IMG/VR virus record: IMGVR_UViG_3300032205_000003
Location: 1-48,725 of that record
Length of the DNA stretch: 48,725 bases
Direction: 5' to 3' (one strand)
Source of the DNA: a virus
Numbering within the stretch: position 1 is the stretch's first letter; every line of letters begins with the position of its first letter. The notes beneath the pieces were generated by a model. That model did not search any database. It was not told where the DNA came from and worked only from the letters and a program-made list of their open reading frames with translations. Shown here piece by piece: positions 1-6,923 of the stretch. Both the position numbers and the translations under genes were made by a program.

Positions 1-116
1 TAGTGCTTCCCGTCAGGCGCGACCTCGACCTTCACGGGATGTGCTGGGTTCTTACGTGGCACGTCGTGCTCCTCTCGTTCGTAGTTGACCGCGTAAGAAA
101 CTATTTCGTACACCCG
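1..116. repeat. Terminal direct repeat, left copy
   Basis: Bases 1-116 are identical to 48610-48725. The repeat lies in the 5' end and upstream region of the integrase gene, so bases 1-62 are a second partial copy of the integrase start (GTG at 62, minus strand). An exact repeat at both ends is the usual sign of a circular molecule written out with an overlap. A true terminal repeat is possible but would interrupt a gene. Confidence 0.9.
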
Positions 117-150
117 GCGCCTTTTCGCCATCCCCCGTTTGGGTCAACCT

Positions 151-187
151 GCGGCCGGCGCCGGCCGCGCGGCGGACGCCCGCCGCG
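151..187. terminator. Two strong GC hairpins downstream of the early operon
   Basis: A perfect 18-base palindrome, GCGGCCGGCGCCGGCCGC, occupies 151-168. It abuts a second hairpin at 168-187 with an 8-bp stem (CGCGGCGG / CCGCCGCG) and a 4-base loop. Both lie beyond the end of the leftward early operon (last stop at 452) and before the integrase start (62). No T-run follows on either strand. They could terminate early transcription or be part of an attachment region. Confidence 0.35.
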
Positions 188-451
188 GGTCGGTACGTCT
201 CCCCTGGTAGGGACGGCAGCCCTGAGCGCGGCCGGCGTGGCGCCTCGCTCATACGCTCGGGGTTCGAGGTCACGCTGGCAGCGCCCCTGTTACGCGTGCG
301 GATCCGGAACACCCAAGACGGTCATCGTGGCGCACCCTCGCGCTCGATCGGCCACCGCCTTGCCGCCTCCTGCTCGCCCGTTGCGCTACGTCCCTTGCTG
401 CGGCCCGAACCGGATCTTTGCCCGCGGCTCGACTCTCCCCGAGCTTGTCGG
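188..451. other. Non-coding stretch between early operon and integrase
   Basis: No reading frame here has a ribosome site or phage-like composition. The best candidate, a minus-strand frame starting at 479 inside the previous gene, has no Shine-Dalgarno sequence and a repetitive Arg/Gly/Ala composition typical of a GC shadow. The position next to the integrase makes this a natural place for attP, but no core can be recognised without the host sequence. The phrase GGTTCGAG near 258 does not fold into a tRNA T-arm. Confidence 0.4.
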
Positions 452-646
452 CTACGCTCCCTTGTAGACCACCTCCCATCTTCCGTCATGCCAAAGGTCG
501 GGGTGTAGGAGGATCAGAGCCGGGAGGCGCAGGCGTGCCCAGGGGGCTTCCTGCGCCACCCGCTCCAGCGGCAGCATCGAGCAGTCCACGAGCACCTCGT
601 GGTCGACGCGAAAGTAGTCGGGCGTGGTGTTGATCGTGACCCTCAC
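452..646 (-). CDS. Hypothetical protein, 64 aa, last gene of the early operon
   Basis: The GTG start at 646 overlaps the stop of the preceding gene in a GTGA junction, which fixes the start and implies translational coupling. The small protein ends in an Asp/His/Trp-rich segment (HPDLWHDGRWEVVYKGA) and has no signal peptide, membrane segment or recognised motif. It is the last gene of the leftward early operon before a non-coding gap. Function unknown. Confidence 0.6.
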   Translation of the reverse strand: MRVTINTTPDYFRVDHEVLVDCSMLPLERVAQEAPWARLRLPALILLHPDLWHDGRWEVVYKGA

Positions 647-930
647 GACGGCTCCCGCGCGCGCATGATGTCGCCGCCGTCCGCGAGCGTGATCGCGTCC
701 TGCAGCTGACGGGCGAGGTAGCCGGCGTGCTCGCGGCAGAGGCGCAGCGTCCACTTCTCCCACACGTCGCCGCTCCGGCGGTGAAACCGGTTGACGATCT
801 CGACCTCGGGCACGCCGCTGCAGTCGTCCTCGTCCAGGCTCCCGGCCCACTGGTCGCAGAAGATGTTCTCGCCGGCGTGCTTGACGTGCTCGGCGTCGAA
901 GCTGCGAGGGAGCACCCGGACGGTGATCAC
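643..930 (-). CDS. Hypothetical protein, 95 aa
   Basis: The GTG start at 930 lies in a GTGA overlap with the excisionase-like gene, and the stop overlaps the next gene the same way. The protein is soluble, with two cysteines (in FCDQW and LCREH) and a run of His/Arg/Trp in the centre (NRFHRRSGDVWEKW). The pattern could bind a metal, but the cysteines do not form a standard zinc ribbon. I do not recognise the family. Its place directly after the excisionase-like gene suggests an accessory early function. Confidence 0.7.
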   Translation of the reverse strand: MITVRVLPRSFDAEHVKHAGENIFCDQWAGSLDEDDCSGVPEVEIVNRFHRRSGDVWEKWTLRLCREHAGYLARQLQDAITLADGGDIMRAREPS

Positions 931-1115
931 GGCTCCCCCACGCGGCGCGTCGAGCGGGTGATGAATCTCTCGACGTCACCCGGCCGGAACAGCGTGCGCC
1001 CGCAGATCTTCAGGAACGGCAACTGGCCGTCGGCGATCAGCCGGTAGACGGTCTGGCGCGACACGCTCAGCGCCTCGCAGACGTCCTTCACGCTCATCAG
1101 CGGCTCGACGCTCAC
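927..1115 (-). CDS. Excisionase-like HTH DNA-binding protein, 62 aa
   Basis: The protein is little more than one MerR/excisionase-type helix-turn-helix: MSVKDVCEALSVSRQTVYRL from about residue 7, then a hydrophobic GQLPFLKICGRTLF wing and RPGDVERFI. This is the standard form of short phage proteins of the excisionase family. The GTG start at 1115 overlaps the preceding stop (GTGA). With an integrase in the same genome, a role as recombination directionality factor is plausible, but the same fold also serves small transcription regulators. A second MerR-like protein is at 9039-9314. Confidence 0.8.
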   Translation of the reverse strand: MSVEPLMSVKDVCEALSVSRQTVYRLIADGQLPFLKICGRTLFRPGDVERFITRSTRRVGEP

Positions 1116-2002
1116 GGCAGATCTCCGTGGGTCATCGTTTCGGCCAGATACGCGTGAAACGGGTCGTCGCCCATCGCGTACTGCGAGATGCTCCAGCCGT
1201 AGTACAGGCCGAGCACGGGGATCACGCTCAGGTAGCCGCGAGCTTGCGCTTCGCTCACGAGCGCGTCCACGAAGCCGTTCGGGTCGTGCATCCAGTCGCT
1301 GTTGTCGTTCGCGTACGCTTCGACCATGCAGACGACGCCGCGCTCCTGGCAGTACAGATCGAAGCCGGCCATCGTGCGCGACGGCTCCAGATTCGTGACG
1401 ATCGCCAGCGGCAGGTGCGGGTTGACCTCGTAGGCGGCGCCGATCGCGTCCATCGCCGCCTGCCCTTGCCCCGTCTCTGCTTGAGCACAATAAAAATCTG
1501 GGTTGAAGCTGAGCGCCAGCCGCGCCCGGTCGGCGCTCGGCCACGCGTCCCATAGCCCGACCTTCAGGCCGCGCGCGCGGCCGGCCGACATGTAGTCGCC
1601 GCCCAGTTCGCGGTACAGCTGCACGAGCACGCTGCGGTAGCCCGAGCGCACGAACGCGTCGCAGGCCTGCTCGGGATTCCACTGACGACCGTTGTAGTCC
1701 GACCCCTTGTCGGGCTGCGGTGACTGCGGGTCGCTCATGTTGCTGCCGGCGCCGCCGGCCACGAACACGCCGTTCTCGAACTTGGTGGGCGCGATCGGGT
1801 TGGGCGGCTCAGGCTGAGGGTCCGGCGGCTTCACCCCGTCGTGGTCGTTCTTGAGGATCTGCAGCGTCCTCTCCAGCTTGTCGTAGGCGCCCCAGGTCGC
1901 CAGGTTGTTCGGGTCGCGGGCTGGCTTCGTGCCGCCGGGGTCGAGCACGCGCAGTCGCTCGATCGAGGCGTGGATCCCGTCCTGATCGCCGATCTTGGTC
2001 AT
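1112..2002 (-). CDS. TIM-barrel-like protein, possible glycoside hydrolase fold, 296 aa
   Basis: ATG at 2002 follows a strong GGGGGGAAGG site and overlaps the RusA stop in an ATGA junction. The first 85 residues are polar and Pro-rich. From about residue 100 there are regularly alternating hydrophobic strands and helices: YRSVLVQLYREL, GLKVGLWDAW, NPDFYCAQAE, LPLAIVTNLEPS, VVCMVEAYANDNS and YLSVIPVLGLYYGW. That is the pattern of a beta/alpha barrel, with acidic and aromatic residues at strand ends as in glycosidases. No signal peptide is present, and finding this among recombination genes is unexpected. Fold assignment is inference; the catalytic residues are not known. Confidence 0.6.
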   Translation of the reverse strand: MTKIGDQDGIHASIERLRVLDPGGTKPARDPNNLATWGAYDKLERTLQILKNDHDGVKPPDPQPEPPNPIAPTKFENGVFVAGGAGSNMSDPQSPQPDKGSDYNGRQWNPEQACDAFVRSGYRSVLVQLYRELGGDYMSAGRARGLKVGLWDAWPSADRARLALSFNPDFYCAQAETGQGQAAMDAIGAAYEVNPHLPLAIVTNLEPSRTMAGFDLYCQERGVVCMVEAYANDNSDWMHDPNGFVDALVSEAQARGYLSVIPVLGLYYGWSISQYAMGDDPFHAYLAETMTHGDLP

Positions 2003-2517
2003 GCCTTCCCCCCCACTGCTTTCTCGACGTTGCGTGCCTGCTTCGTGTCGCCGTCGCAGGCCTTCAGGAGCCGCTCGCGCCTTGACGGCGCGTCGACAGG
2101 CAGCACCTGCGGTAGTTCCGAGACGACCAGCTGGCAGTACGCGCGCGGGCCGTAGAACTTCCGCGCGTACACCACGGCCAGCTGCGAGTCGTTGCGGTAG
2201 ACGACGCCCTGCAGCGCGTCGGCGATCGCGCGCACGAGCTTGTCGACGTCGGGCGGCGAAGGCATGAAGGTGGGCGCGCTCGGCTTCAGCAGGGTCGAGC
2301 GCTTCCCCGTTCCGTAGTGCGACTTCGGTCGCGGGAACACGAACGCGACCTCCAGCGACAGCGCCCCGGCGAGCAGGCCGCGCTCGCCCATGACGTGGGC
2401 GCCGGCCGCGGCCACCGTGCCGCGCCAGGGCTTCGTGTTCGCGTTCGCCTCGCTGCCCCACGGCGTCTTCGACCCCTGCGGCGCCGGCGTCCCGTCGATC
2501 AGGATCTCCACGATCAT
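1999..2517 (-). CDS. rusA: RusA-family Holliday junction resolvase, 172 aa
   Basis: The N-terminus has the family's opening strand (IVEILIDGTPAPQGSK). The active-site block is at residues 89-112: PDVDKLVRAIADAL then YRNDSQL, giving Asp90, Asp92 and Asp110 plus a conserved Lys93. RusA proteins are dimeric, Mg-dependent and cut four-way junctions symmetrically, and phages use them to resolve recombination and packaging intermediates. The ATG at 2517 was chosen because GGAGG lies 9 bases upstream and because the preceding micro-gene stops exactly there (ATGA). The 50 residues after the domain are an extra charged tail. Confidence 0.9.
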   Translation of the reverse strand: MIVEILIDGTPAPQGSKTPWGSEANANTKPWRGTVAAAGAHVMGERGLLAGALSLEVAFVFPRPKSHYGTGKRSTLLKPSAPTFMPSPPDVDKLVRAIADALQGVVYRNDSQLAVVYARKFYGPRAYCQLVVSELPQVLPVDAPSRRERLLKACDGDTKQARNVEKAVGGKA

Positions 2518-2615
2518 CGTCTGTGCCTCCGCTTCCCGCGCCGGCGGCGGTAGCGCCGGCCGGCGCTCGTGCTCGGAGCGCGAGCCTTCTTCGGCTTCTC
2601 GCTCCACTTGCTCAC
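2514..2615 (-). CDS. 33-residue Arg/Lys-rich micro-protein
   Basis: A GTG start at 2615 overlaps the stop of the upstream gene (GTGA), and the stop overlaps the RusA start (ATGA), so the frame fills the gap exactly. The product begins MSKWSEKPKKARAPSTSAGR and ends in an almost unbroken Arg/Lys run. About half its residues are basic, so binding to DNA or RNA is likely. Coupling at both ends is the main evidence for translation. It could instead be a fortuitous open frame through which ribosomes re-initiate. Confidence 0.5.
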   Translation of the reverse strand: MSKWSEKPKKARAPSTSAGRRYRRRRGKRRHRR

Positions 2616-2878
2616 TTCAATCCCATCTCCGCGCGCCACTCCTTGTTCAGGCGGCGCGCCTCGCGGTGGGCGCGGATCTCGGGCCGCACCTTCACCGTGA
2701 TCAGGAGCGTGCAGCGGTGCGAGCGGATCCGTAGCGGCCCCGCGTTCCGGTACGTGCGCACGACGCTCCAGTTGTCGAGCGTGTCGAAGATGTAGGCGGT
2801 CGTCGTCAGGCGGCCGGTATCCGTGAAGCCGGTCACGGTGCCGGGCTGGAAGCGGGTGCGCCGCACCTCACCCACCAC
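2612..2878 (-). CDS. Hypothetical basic protein, 88 aa
   Basis: The protein overlaps the end of the HNH gene by 11 bases. It contains beta-type segments (TTTAYIFDTLDNWSVVRTY, RCTLLITVKVRPE) and a basic C-terminal helix (HREARRLNKEWRAEMGLK). No cysteine motif or membrane segment is present. It has no recognised family. The position between an HNH nuclease and a resolvase suggests a role in DNA metabolism, which is inference only. Confidence 0.7.
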   Translation of the reverse strand: MVGEVRRTRFQPGTVTGFTDTGRLTTTAYIFDTLDNWSVVRTYRNAGPLRIRSHRCTLLITVKVRPEIRAHREARRLNKEWRAEMGLK

Positions 2879-3536
2879 GGCCCCCGAGCGCGTCGATGAA
2901 GCGCTTGCGATCCTGCTGCGCGTACACGAGCGCGGGGACGAGCACGTAGTACCGGCCGCTCGCGTTCGGCTCGACGTGCAGGAGCGGCGCCAGGTCGTCC
3001 ACGAGCGTGTCGAGCACCTCGGCGCCGTTCTCTTCGGCGTCGGCCGGCACCGGCACTGTCCAAGACTTGCGACGGCGCCCCGGATGCGGAGCGGAGCGCC
3101 GTCGCTTTAGCTGCCCGCAGGACGGGCAGCGATCCGACTCCTCGATGGTGGCGGAGGCTCGCGTGGCGAGCGATTCGGGAGTCGGAGGCTGTGGCTCCAG
3201 GGGCGCGATCCGCTCGAAGCCGAGACGGCCCCGAGACAGGTTCAGCACCCGGCACCAGACGAACACGCCATGCACGAGCCGGATCGCCGCCTGGTGGCCG
3301 CCCACGCGCCCCGTGACCATGTCGTGGCAGTCAGGGCACAGGCCGGTCTTGTTGGCGAAGACCTCGCCGTTGATCTCGACCCAGTCCGCCGGCCCCGCGG
3401 TCGCCGAGCGTCGCACGATGTGATGCGCGTGCTCGGCGATCCGGCCGCAACGCGGGTTCGCGCAGTACGGCCCCACCGTGTAGTCCGGCCCATCGACGCG
3501 GAAGATCGCGTCGGTGTCGACGGGGTCGAGCGTCAC
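2868..3536 (-). CDS. HNH endonuclease with extra zinc ribbon, 222 aa
   Basis: The GTG at 3536 overlaps the ParB-like stop. An HNH core runs from residue 25 to 71: Cys25 and Cys30, then HAHHIVRRS (His38/His39), then Asn62, then LCPDCH with Cys67, Cys70 and His71. This is the beta-beta-alpha metal nuclease fold with a structural zinc. A second Cys pair (CPSCGQLKRRR, residues 137-147) starts an Arg-rich segment, and the last 70 residues form a separate acidic/aliphatic domain. HNH proteins in this position can be packaging cofactors, homing enzymes or accessory nucleases; the early-operon location argues for DNA processing. Confidence 0.85.
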   Translation of the reverse strand: MTLDPVDTDAIFRVDGPDYTVGPYCANPRCGRIAEHAHHIVRRSATAGPADWVEINGEVFANKTGLCPDCHDMVTGRVGGHQAAIRLVHGVFVWCRVLNLSRGRLGFERIAPLEPQPPTPESLATRASATIEESDRCPSCGQLKRRRSAPHPGRRRKSWTVPVPADAEENGAEVLDTLVDDLAPLLHVEPNASGRYYVLVPALVYAQQDRKRFIDALGGRGG

Positions 3537-4363
3537 TCGTCGTCCTCGCCCTTCGTGAAGTCCTGGGGGCGGAGGATTGGGTCGATCTTGTTCGCCTTCG
3601 GCAGCCCGTGGTTGTACTCGCCGAGCAGCGCTATGTAGTAGCTCGTCGGCGTGACGCTCCGGTGCCCGATCGCCATGGCGGCCTGCGTGACGGCGATCAG
3701 CCCCGCCCTGCGAATTCGAGTCGAGAGGCGGTTCACGTTGATCTCGCGGTGCCGGCTCAGCACCCAGTGCGTCGCGGTCAGGAAGGCGCCGGGCGCCGTG
3801 TCCTTCGAGATCTCGCCCAGGGTCACCTTGATGAAAGTGAGGACGGCCTTGAGGTCGTGCTCGCCGCCGCGCTCGTGGATTTCCTTGAGCGCGCCGATCC
3901 CGTTCAGGTTGTTGCGGCCGAAGCCGTCGGTGCCGCGGATGCCGGCGCCGAACGAGACGACGATGTCGTGGATCGTGACGGCGTCCGGCTTGCCGGCCGC
4001 GACGTCGCCCTTGAACTTGTCGAGCGCCGAGAGCGGCTTCGTGTTGTTGAGGGCCGTGTACATCTCGGCTTCCTCGTCCACGGTCAGCCCCTCGAACACG
4101 CGCGCGAGCATCTCCGGCTCGGCGGCCTTCTTCGCACCCAGCCAGCGCTGCTGGCCGTCGATGATGTACAGCCATCCGTCGGCTCGGCGGTTCACGACGA
4201 TGTAGCCCGCCAGCACGAGGTTGTAGTGCAGGCCGATCTCCTGGACGAGCGAGTTGACGCGCCGACGCTGGTACGTCTCGTCCACGCGGCACTCGGCGCA
4301 GGCGATGACCTCTTCGTCCCAGGACTTTTCTTCCATGATCGACGGGAGCGTGATCACACTCAC
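3533..4363 (-). CDS. ParB-like/DGQQR-domain protein, 276 aa
   Basis: Residues 27-80 carry a ParB/sulfiredoxin-type fold signature: VDETYQRR, a hydrophobic strand (LAGYIVVNRR), then YIIDGQQRWLGAKKA, where DGQQR (69-73) corresponds to the nucleotide-contacting box of this family. Actinophages often carry such stand-alone ParB-like proteins in early operons. The rest (about 90-260) is helical with no second HTH. The ATG at 4363 overlaps the HTH gene stop (ATGA). Together with the HTH protein it may form a split ParB-like pair, for partition or nicking. Confidence 0.75.
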   Translation of the reverse strand: MSVITLPSIMEEKSWDEEVIACAECRVDETYQRRRVNSLVQEIGLHYNLVLAGYIVVNRRADGWLYIIDGQQRWLGAKKAAEPEMLARVFEGLTVDEEAEMYTALNNTKPLSALDKFKGDVAAGKPDAVTIHDIVVSFGAGIRGTDGFGRNNLNGIGALKEIHERGGEHDLKAVLTFIKVTLGEISKDTAPGAFLTATHWVLSRHREINVNRLSTRIRRAGLIAVTQAAMAIGHRSVTPTSYYIALLGEYNHGLPKANKIDPILRPQDFTKGEDDE

Positions 4364-5091
4364 CCCCGCACCTCCTCCCTCAGCAGCTTGGCTCCCTGCT
4401 CGGCATAGCCGGCGCGGCGCTCGTCCAGGAAGTCGATGACCTCGCGGAGCGCGCGCGCTCGCCGAGCAGCTTCAGCGATCGAGATCCAGCCGTCGTCCGA
4501 CACACGCCACGAGCGGACGGCGCCCTGGATCCGGTTCAGCAGCCAGGACGTCTCGTTGGCCGCTGCCGTCGCCGCTTCCATGGCCGGCGACCTGCGAGCC
4601 GCCTGAACGGTGGCCGACACCGCCGACGGCGAGATGTCCAGGGACGCGGCGATCACCTTCTGCATCTCGCCCGCCTGGACGCGCGCCAGGATCTCGCGCT
4701 TCTCGTCCGGGGTGAGGTTGCGGCCCGCCGGGCGACGTGTCCCATTTCGGGACGCCTTCGTGGCCGGCAATGCCGTAGGGCTGGACGCTGGCGACGGCGC
4801 TGTCCCAAAGGGGACAAGATCGCGGTGAACCTGGCTCTTGCCGGTGCCGATGACGGCCGCGATCTCGCGGATCGTCATGCCCTCACGAGCTAGCTCCACG
4901 ACCGCCTCGCGCCGCTCCTCGATCGCCAGCCGCACGTAGCCGCCGAACCGCTGCGTCACCCACTCCTCGGCGTTCATGCCGAGCGCCTCGGGCACGCCCA
5001 GGCGCAGGCCGAGCGCGATCTGTCGCCAGTTGCTCTCGCGCGCCAGGCCGAGCGCGGCCGTGAACTCCTCGGCGTCCTTGGCGTCCATCAT
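4360..5091 (-). CDS. DNA-binding protein with two HTH segments, 243 aa
   Basis: A first helix-turn-helix lies at residues 72-91 (MTIREIAAVIGTGKSQVHRD) and a second, weaker one near 143-165 (MQKVIAASLDISPSAVSATV). A Pro/Ser/Thr linker separates them, and an Arg/Glu-rich helical C-terminus follows. The first HTH resembles those of ParB/KorB and sigma-like proteins. The start is ATG-ATG at 5091, overlapping the nuclease stop. Its immediate neighbour is a ParB-fold protein without an HTH, so the two may work together on a phage site. Otherwise it is a transcription regulator. Confidence 0.75.
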   Translation of the reverse strand: MMDAKDAEEFTAALGLARESNWRQIALGLRLGVPEALGMNAEEWVTQRFGGYVRLAIEERREAVVELAREGMTIREIAAVIGTGKSQVHRDLVPFGTAPSPASSPTALPATKASRNGTRRPAGRNLTPDEKREILARVQAGEMQKVIAASLDISPSAVSATVQAARRSPAMEAATAAANETSWLLNRIQGAVRSWRVSDDGWISIAEAARRARALREVIDFLDERRAGYAEQGAKLLREEVRG

Positions 5092-5978
5092 TCGACCCTC
5101 CAGGCAGGGCAGGTGGGCCGATAGCCGCAGTAGTCACAGGCCCAATTGTGGAAGCGACCCAGGAACGGCCACGGCTCGTCGGGACCGAACTGGGCCATGT
5201 AGAAGTTGGCCGTCCAGATCAAGGCCTTGAGCGTGTCCACGAGCACGACGCGCTCGTGCGGCGTCGGATCCACGAGCAGCGCCTCGGCTTCGAGCGGCGT
5301 GTAGATCGAGACGGTGTTCTTGGCCGTGGCCGTGACCGAGTGAAACTCCACCGGCTTGCCGCGCGCCTCGCCGTAGATCAGCGCCTGAATGCGCCAGTCC
5401 TCCTTCGGCTTCTTGGCGGCCGACTTGCCGGTCTTGACGTCGATCGTCGTCGTGTCGCGCTCGACGTCGAAGCGGCCCACGATCGGCACCGGCAGCCCCA
5501 GGTCGAGCGTGATCTCCTGCTCGACCGCGAGCGGCTGCACGCGCGGCACGACCTTCTCGTGGTAGCGGGACAGCATCAGCCGGCCACGAGCGCCGGCCTT
5601 CTCTGCCGCGCTGACCGTGACCCTTCCTTCGACCATGGTCGGCGGCGTGTCCCACTCGATCTCCTCGCCGGCGCGCTCCTGCTCGCGCTCGACCGTCTCG
5701 GGCCAGCCCACGTCGTCGTACCAGTCCAGGATCGCCGGCAGCGGGATGTCGATGTGCGAGGCGACCTTCTGTCTGAAGTTCTCCTCGACGGCGCGATGAA
5801 CGGCGCTCCCCACCGTGAGCGATTCGGCCGGCCGGCGCTTCTCGTGCAGGATGTAGCGCCGGCGGTACTGCTCCGGGCAACGCTGGAACATCGCCGCCGA
5901 GGTCGGCGACCAGTGGTCGACCGGCAGCACCCACGGTCGCGGGTCGACCGGCGTCAGGAAGCGGTCGAGGTCGATCAC
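5088..5978 (-). CDS. Cas4-like PD-(D/E)XK nuclease with predicted Fe-S cluster, 296 aa
   Basis: RecB/Cas4-type features appear in order: SPTSAAMFQRCPEQY with Cys34, His61 (GSAVHRAVEE), Glu153, the catalytic GRFD (Asp171) and IDVKTGK (Asp180, Lys182), a QALIY motif (Gln198, Tyr202), and C-terminal CDYCGYRPTC (Cys281, 284, 290). One N-terminal cysteine plus C-x2-C-x5-C is the 4Fe-4S arrangement of Cas4 and AddB. Family members resect DNA ends. No Cas1/Cas2 or CRISPR array is present, so this is a phage recombination exonuclease. The GTG at 5978 overlaps the previous stop. Confidence 0.88.
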   Translation of the reverse strand: MIDLDRFLTPVDPRPWVLPVDHWSPTSAAMFQRCPEQYRRRYILHEKRRPAESLTVGSAVHRAVEENFRQKVASHIDIPLPAILDWYDDVGWPETVEREQERAGEEIEWDTPPTMVEGRVTVSAAEKAGARGRLMLSRYHEKVVPRVQPLAVEQEITLDLGLPVPIVGRFDVERDTTTIDVKTGKSAAKKPKEDWRIQALIYGEARGKPVEFHSVTATAKNTVSIYTPLEAEALLVDPTPHERVVLVDTLKALIWTANFYMAQFGPDEPWPFLGRFHNWACDYCGYRPTCPAWRVE

Positions 5979-6289
5979 GCGAAGTCGACCGCCTCGACCG
6001 CCGGCTCCTCGCCGGCAGCTTCGTAGATCGTGTTCGGGCCGCGTACCGGGATCAGATGGATGTAGATGTCCCATTCGGCCGGCGTGTCCTTGGCGCGCCG
6101 GTAGCCGCCCGGAGGGCGATCGGGCGCGGGGATCGCGGCGCTGCTCGTGAACGTCGTCCCGCCCAACGCGAGCAGCCACTCGGCCAGGTCGGGATCGTTG
6201 GTCAGCACGAACACGGCGTGACCGTCCTGAAGCCGGTAGATCCGACCATTGAGATGACGGATGCGGCGCAGCAGCTGCGCCGCCGTCAT
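5975..6289 (-). CDS. Hypothetical protein, 104 aa
   Basis: ATG at 6289 is preferred because GAGGAAG lies eight bases upstream; an ATG at 6319 would add ten residues and has no such site. The protein has a basic N-terminal helix (AAQLLRRIRHLNGRIYRLQD), a hydrophobic strand (HAVFVLTNDPDLAEWLLALG) and an acidic end. No family is recognised. It sits between the SSB-like and Cas4-like genes and is coupled to the latter, which suggests a recombination accessory. Confidence 0.65.
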   Translation of the reverse strand: MTAAQLLRRIRHLNGRIYRLQDGHAVFVLTNDPDLAEWLLALGGTTFTSSAAIPAPDRPPGGYRRAKDTPAEWDIYIHLIPVRGPNTIYEAAGEEPAVEAVDFA

Positions 6290-6302
6290 CGACGGGGCTT
6301 CC

Positions 6303-6923
6303 TCACCGCGTCGCATCAAAAGGGATGTCGTCGTCCCCGTAGCCGGGGTGCGACGGATCGGGTCCGGGGTCGGGTGTCCAGTCGCGCTCGCCGAAGCCGC
6401 GCATCCGCGGGGCGCGGAATCCGGGTGTGGTCGCGAGCGGCGTGCTCGGGTAGTCGGGCACCGGCTCGAAGAACAGGAACTCGGCTACCTCGCGCGCCAG
6501 CCCCTTGACGCGCTCGATCGTGCGCTGCTCCTCGGCCACGTTCGGCAGCAGCAGCATGGCGACCTTCACGCCCGTGCCCAGCGAGATGCGCCAGGCCGTC
6601 TCGGGGTGCGTGCGCGACATCGTCTTGCCGTCGTCGCCGCCGCGCTCGATCCCGTCGTCCAGCGGTAGCTTCTGCTGCCGCTCGACGTACGGCTCGGCGT
6701 GGTCGTAGTAGTTGTCCTCCCAGACGCCCTTGCCATCGCGCTTCGGCCGCGTGCGCTGGTTGAACACGATCAGCGACGGCCCCTTGCCCTTCAGGCCGGC
6801 GGCTTCCCTGGCCTTGTCCTCGTCCTTGGTGTCGAGCCGCTCGACGTCGTCGTTGTCCGTGAAGATCCGGTACCAGTCGCCGTCTTCCTTGACGCGAATG
6901 ATCTCGGCCACCATCTCCTGCAT
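6303..6923 (-). CDS. Single-stranded DNA-binding protein (SSB-like), 206 aa
   Basis: The N-terminal 90 residues have short beta-type segments (MVAEIIRVKEDGDWYRIFT, PSLIVFNQRTRP) compatible with an OB fold. The decisive feature is the C-terminus: after a Gly/Pro-rich linker the protein ends GYGDDDIPFDATR. DDDIPF is the hallmark C-terminal tip of bacterial SSB, which recruits host repair and replication proteins; here four residues follow it. The ATG at 6923 shares one base with the repressor stop (TGATG) and has GGAGGAGG upstream. Standing next to a Cas4-like exonuclease fits a recombination module. Confidence 0.72.
   Translation of the reverse strand: MQEMVAEIIRVKEDGDWYRIFTDNDDVERLDTKDEDKAREAAGLKGKGPSLIVFNQRTRPKRDGKGVWEDNYYDHAEPYVERQQKLPLDDGIERGGDDGKTMSRTHPETAWRISLGTGVKVAMLLLPNVAEEQRTIERVKGLAREVAEFLFFEPVPDYPSTPLATTPGFRAPRMRGFGERDWTPDPGPDPSHPGYGDDDIPFDATR

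Noticed and set aside
81-93. GTAGTTGACCGCG shared with 17744-17756 (and partly 47066-47075), as a possible att or regulatory site
   Set aside because: Matches of 13 bases are expected by chance many times in a genome of this length, and the contexts differ.
1-116. Genuine direct terminal repeats of a linear virion genome
   Set aside because: The repeat interrupts the integrase coding sequence; circular closure explains it more simply, though it is not excluded.
230-330. tRNA-like GGTTCGAG in the gap next to the integrase
   Set aside because: The bases after the loop do not pair with those before it, and no acceptor or anticodon stem can be drawn on either strand.
5088-5978. CRISPR adaptation system suggested by the Cas4-like nuclease
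   Set aside because: No repeat array and no cas1/cas2-like gene are present; phage Cas4-like exonucleases are common in recombination operons.
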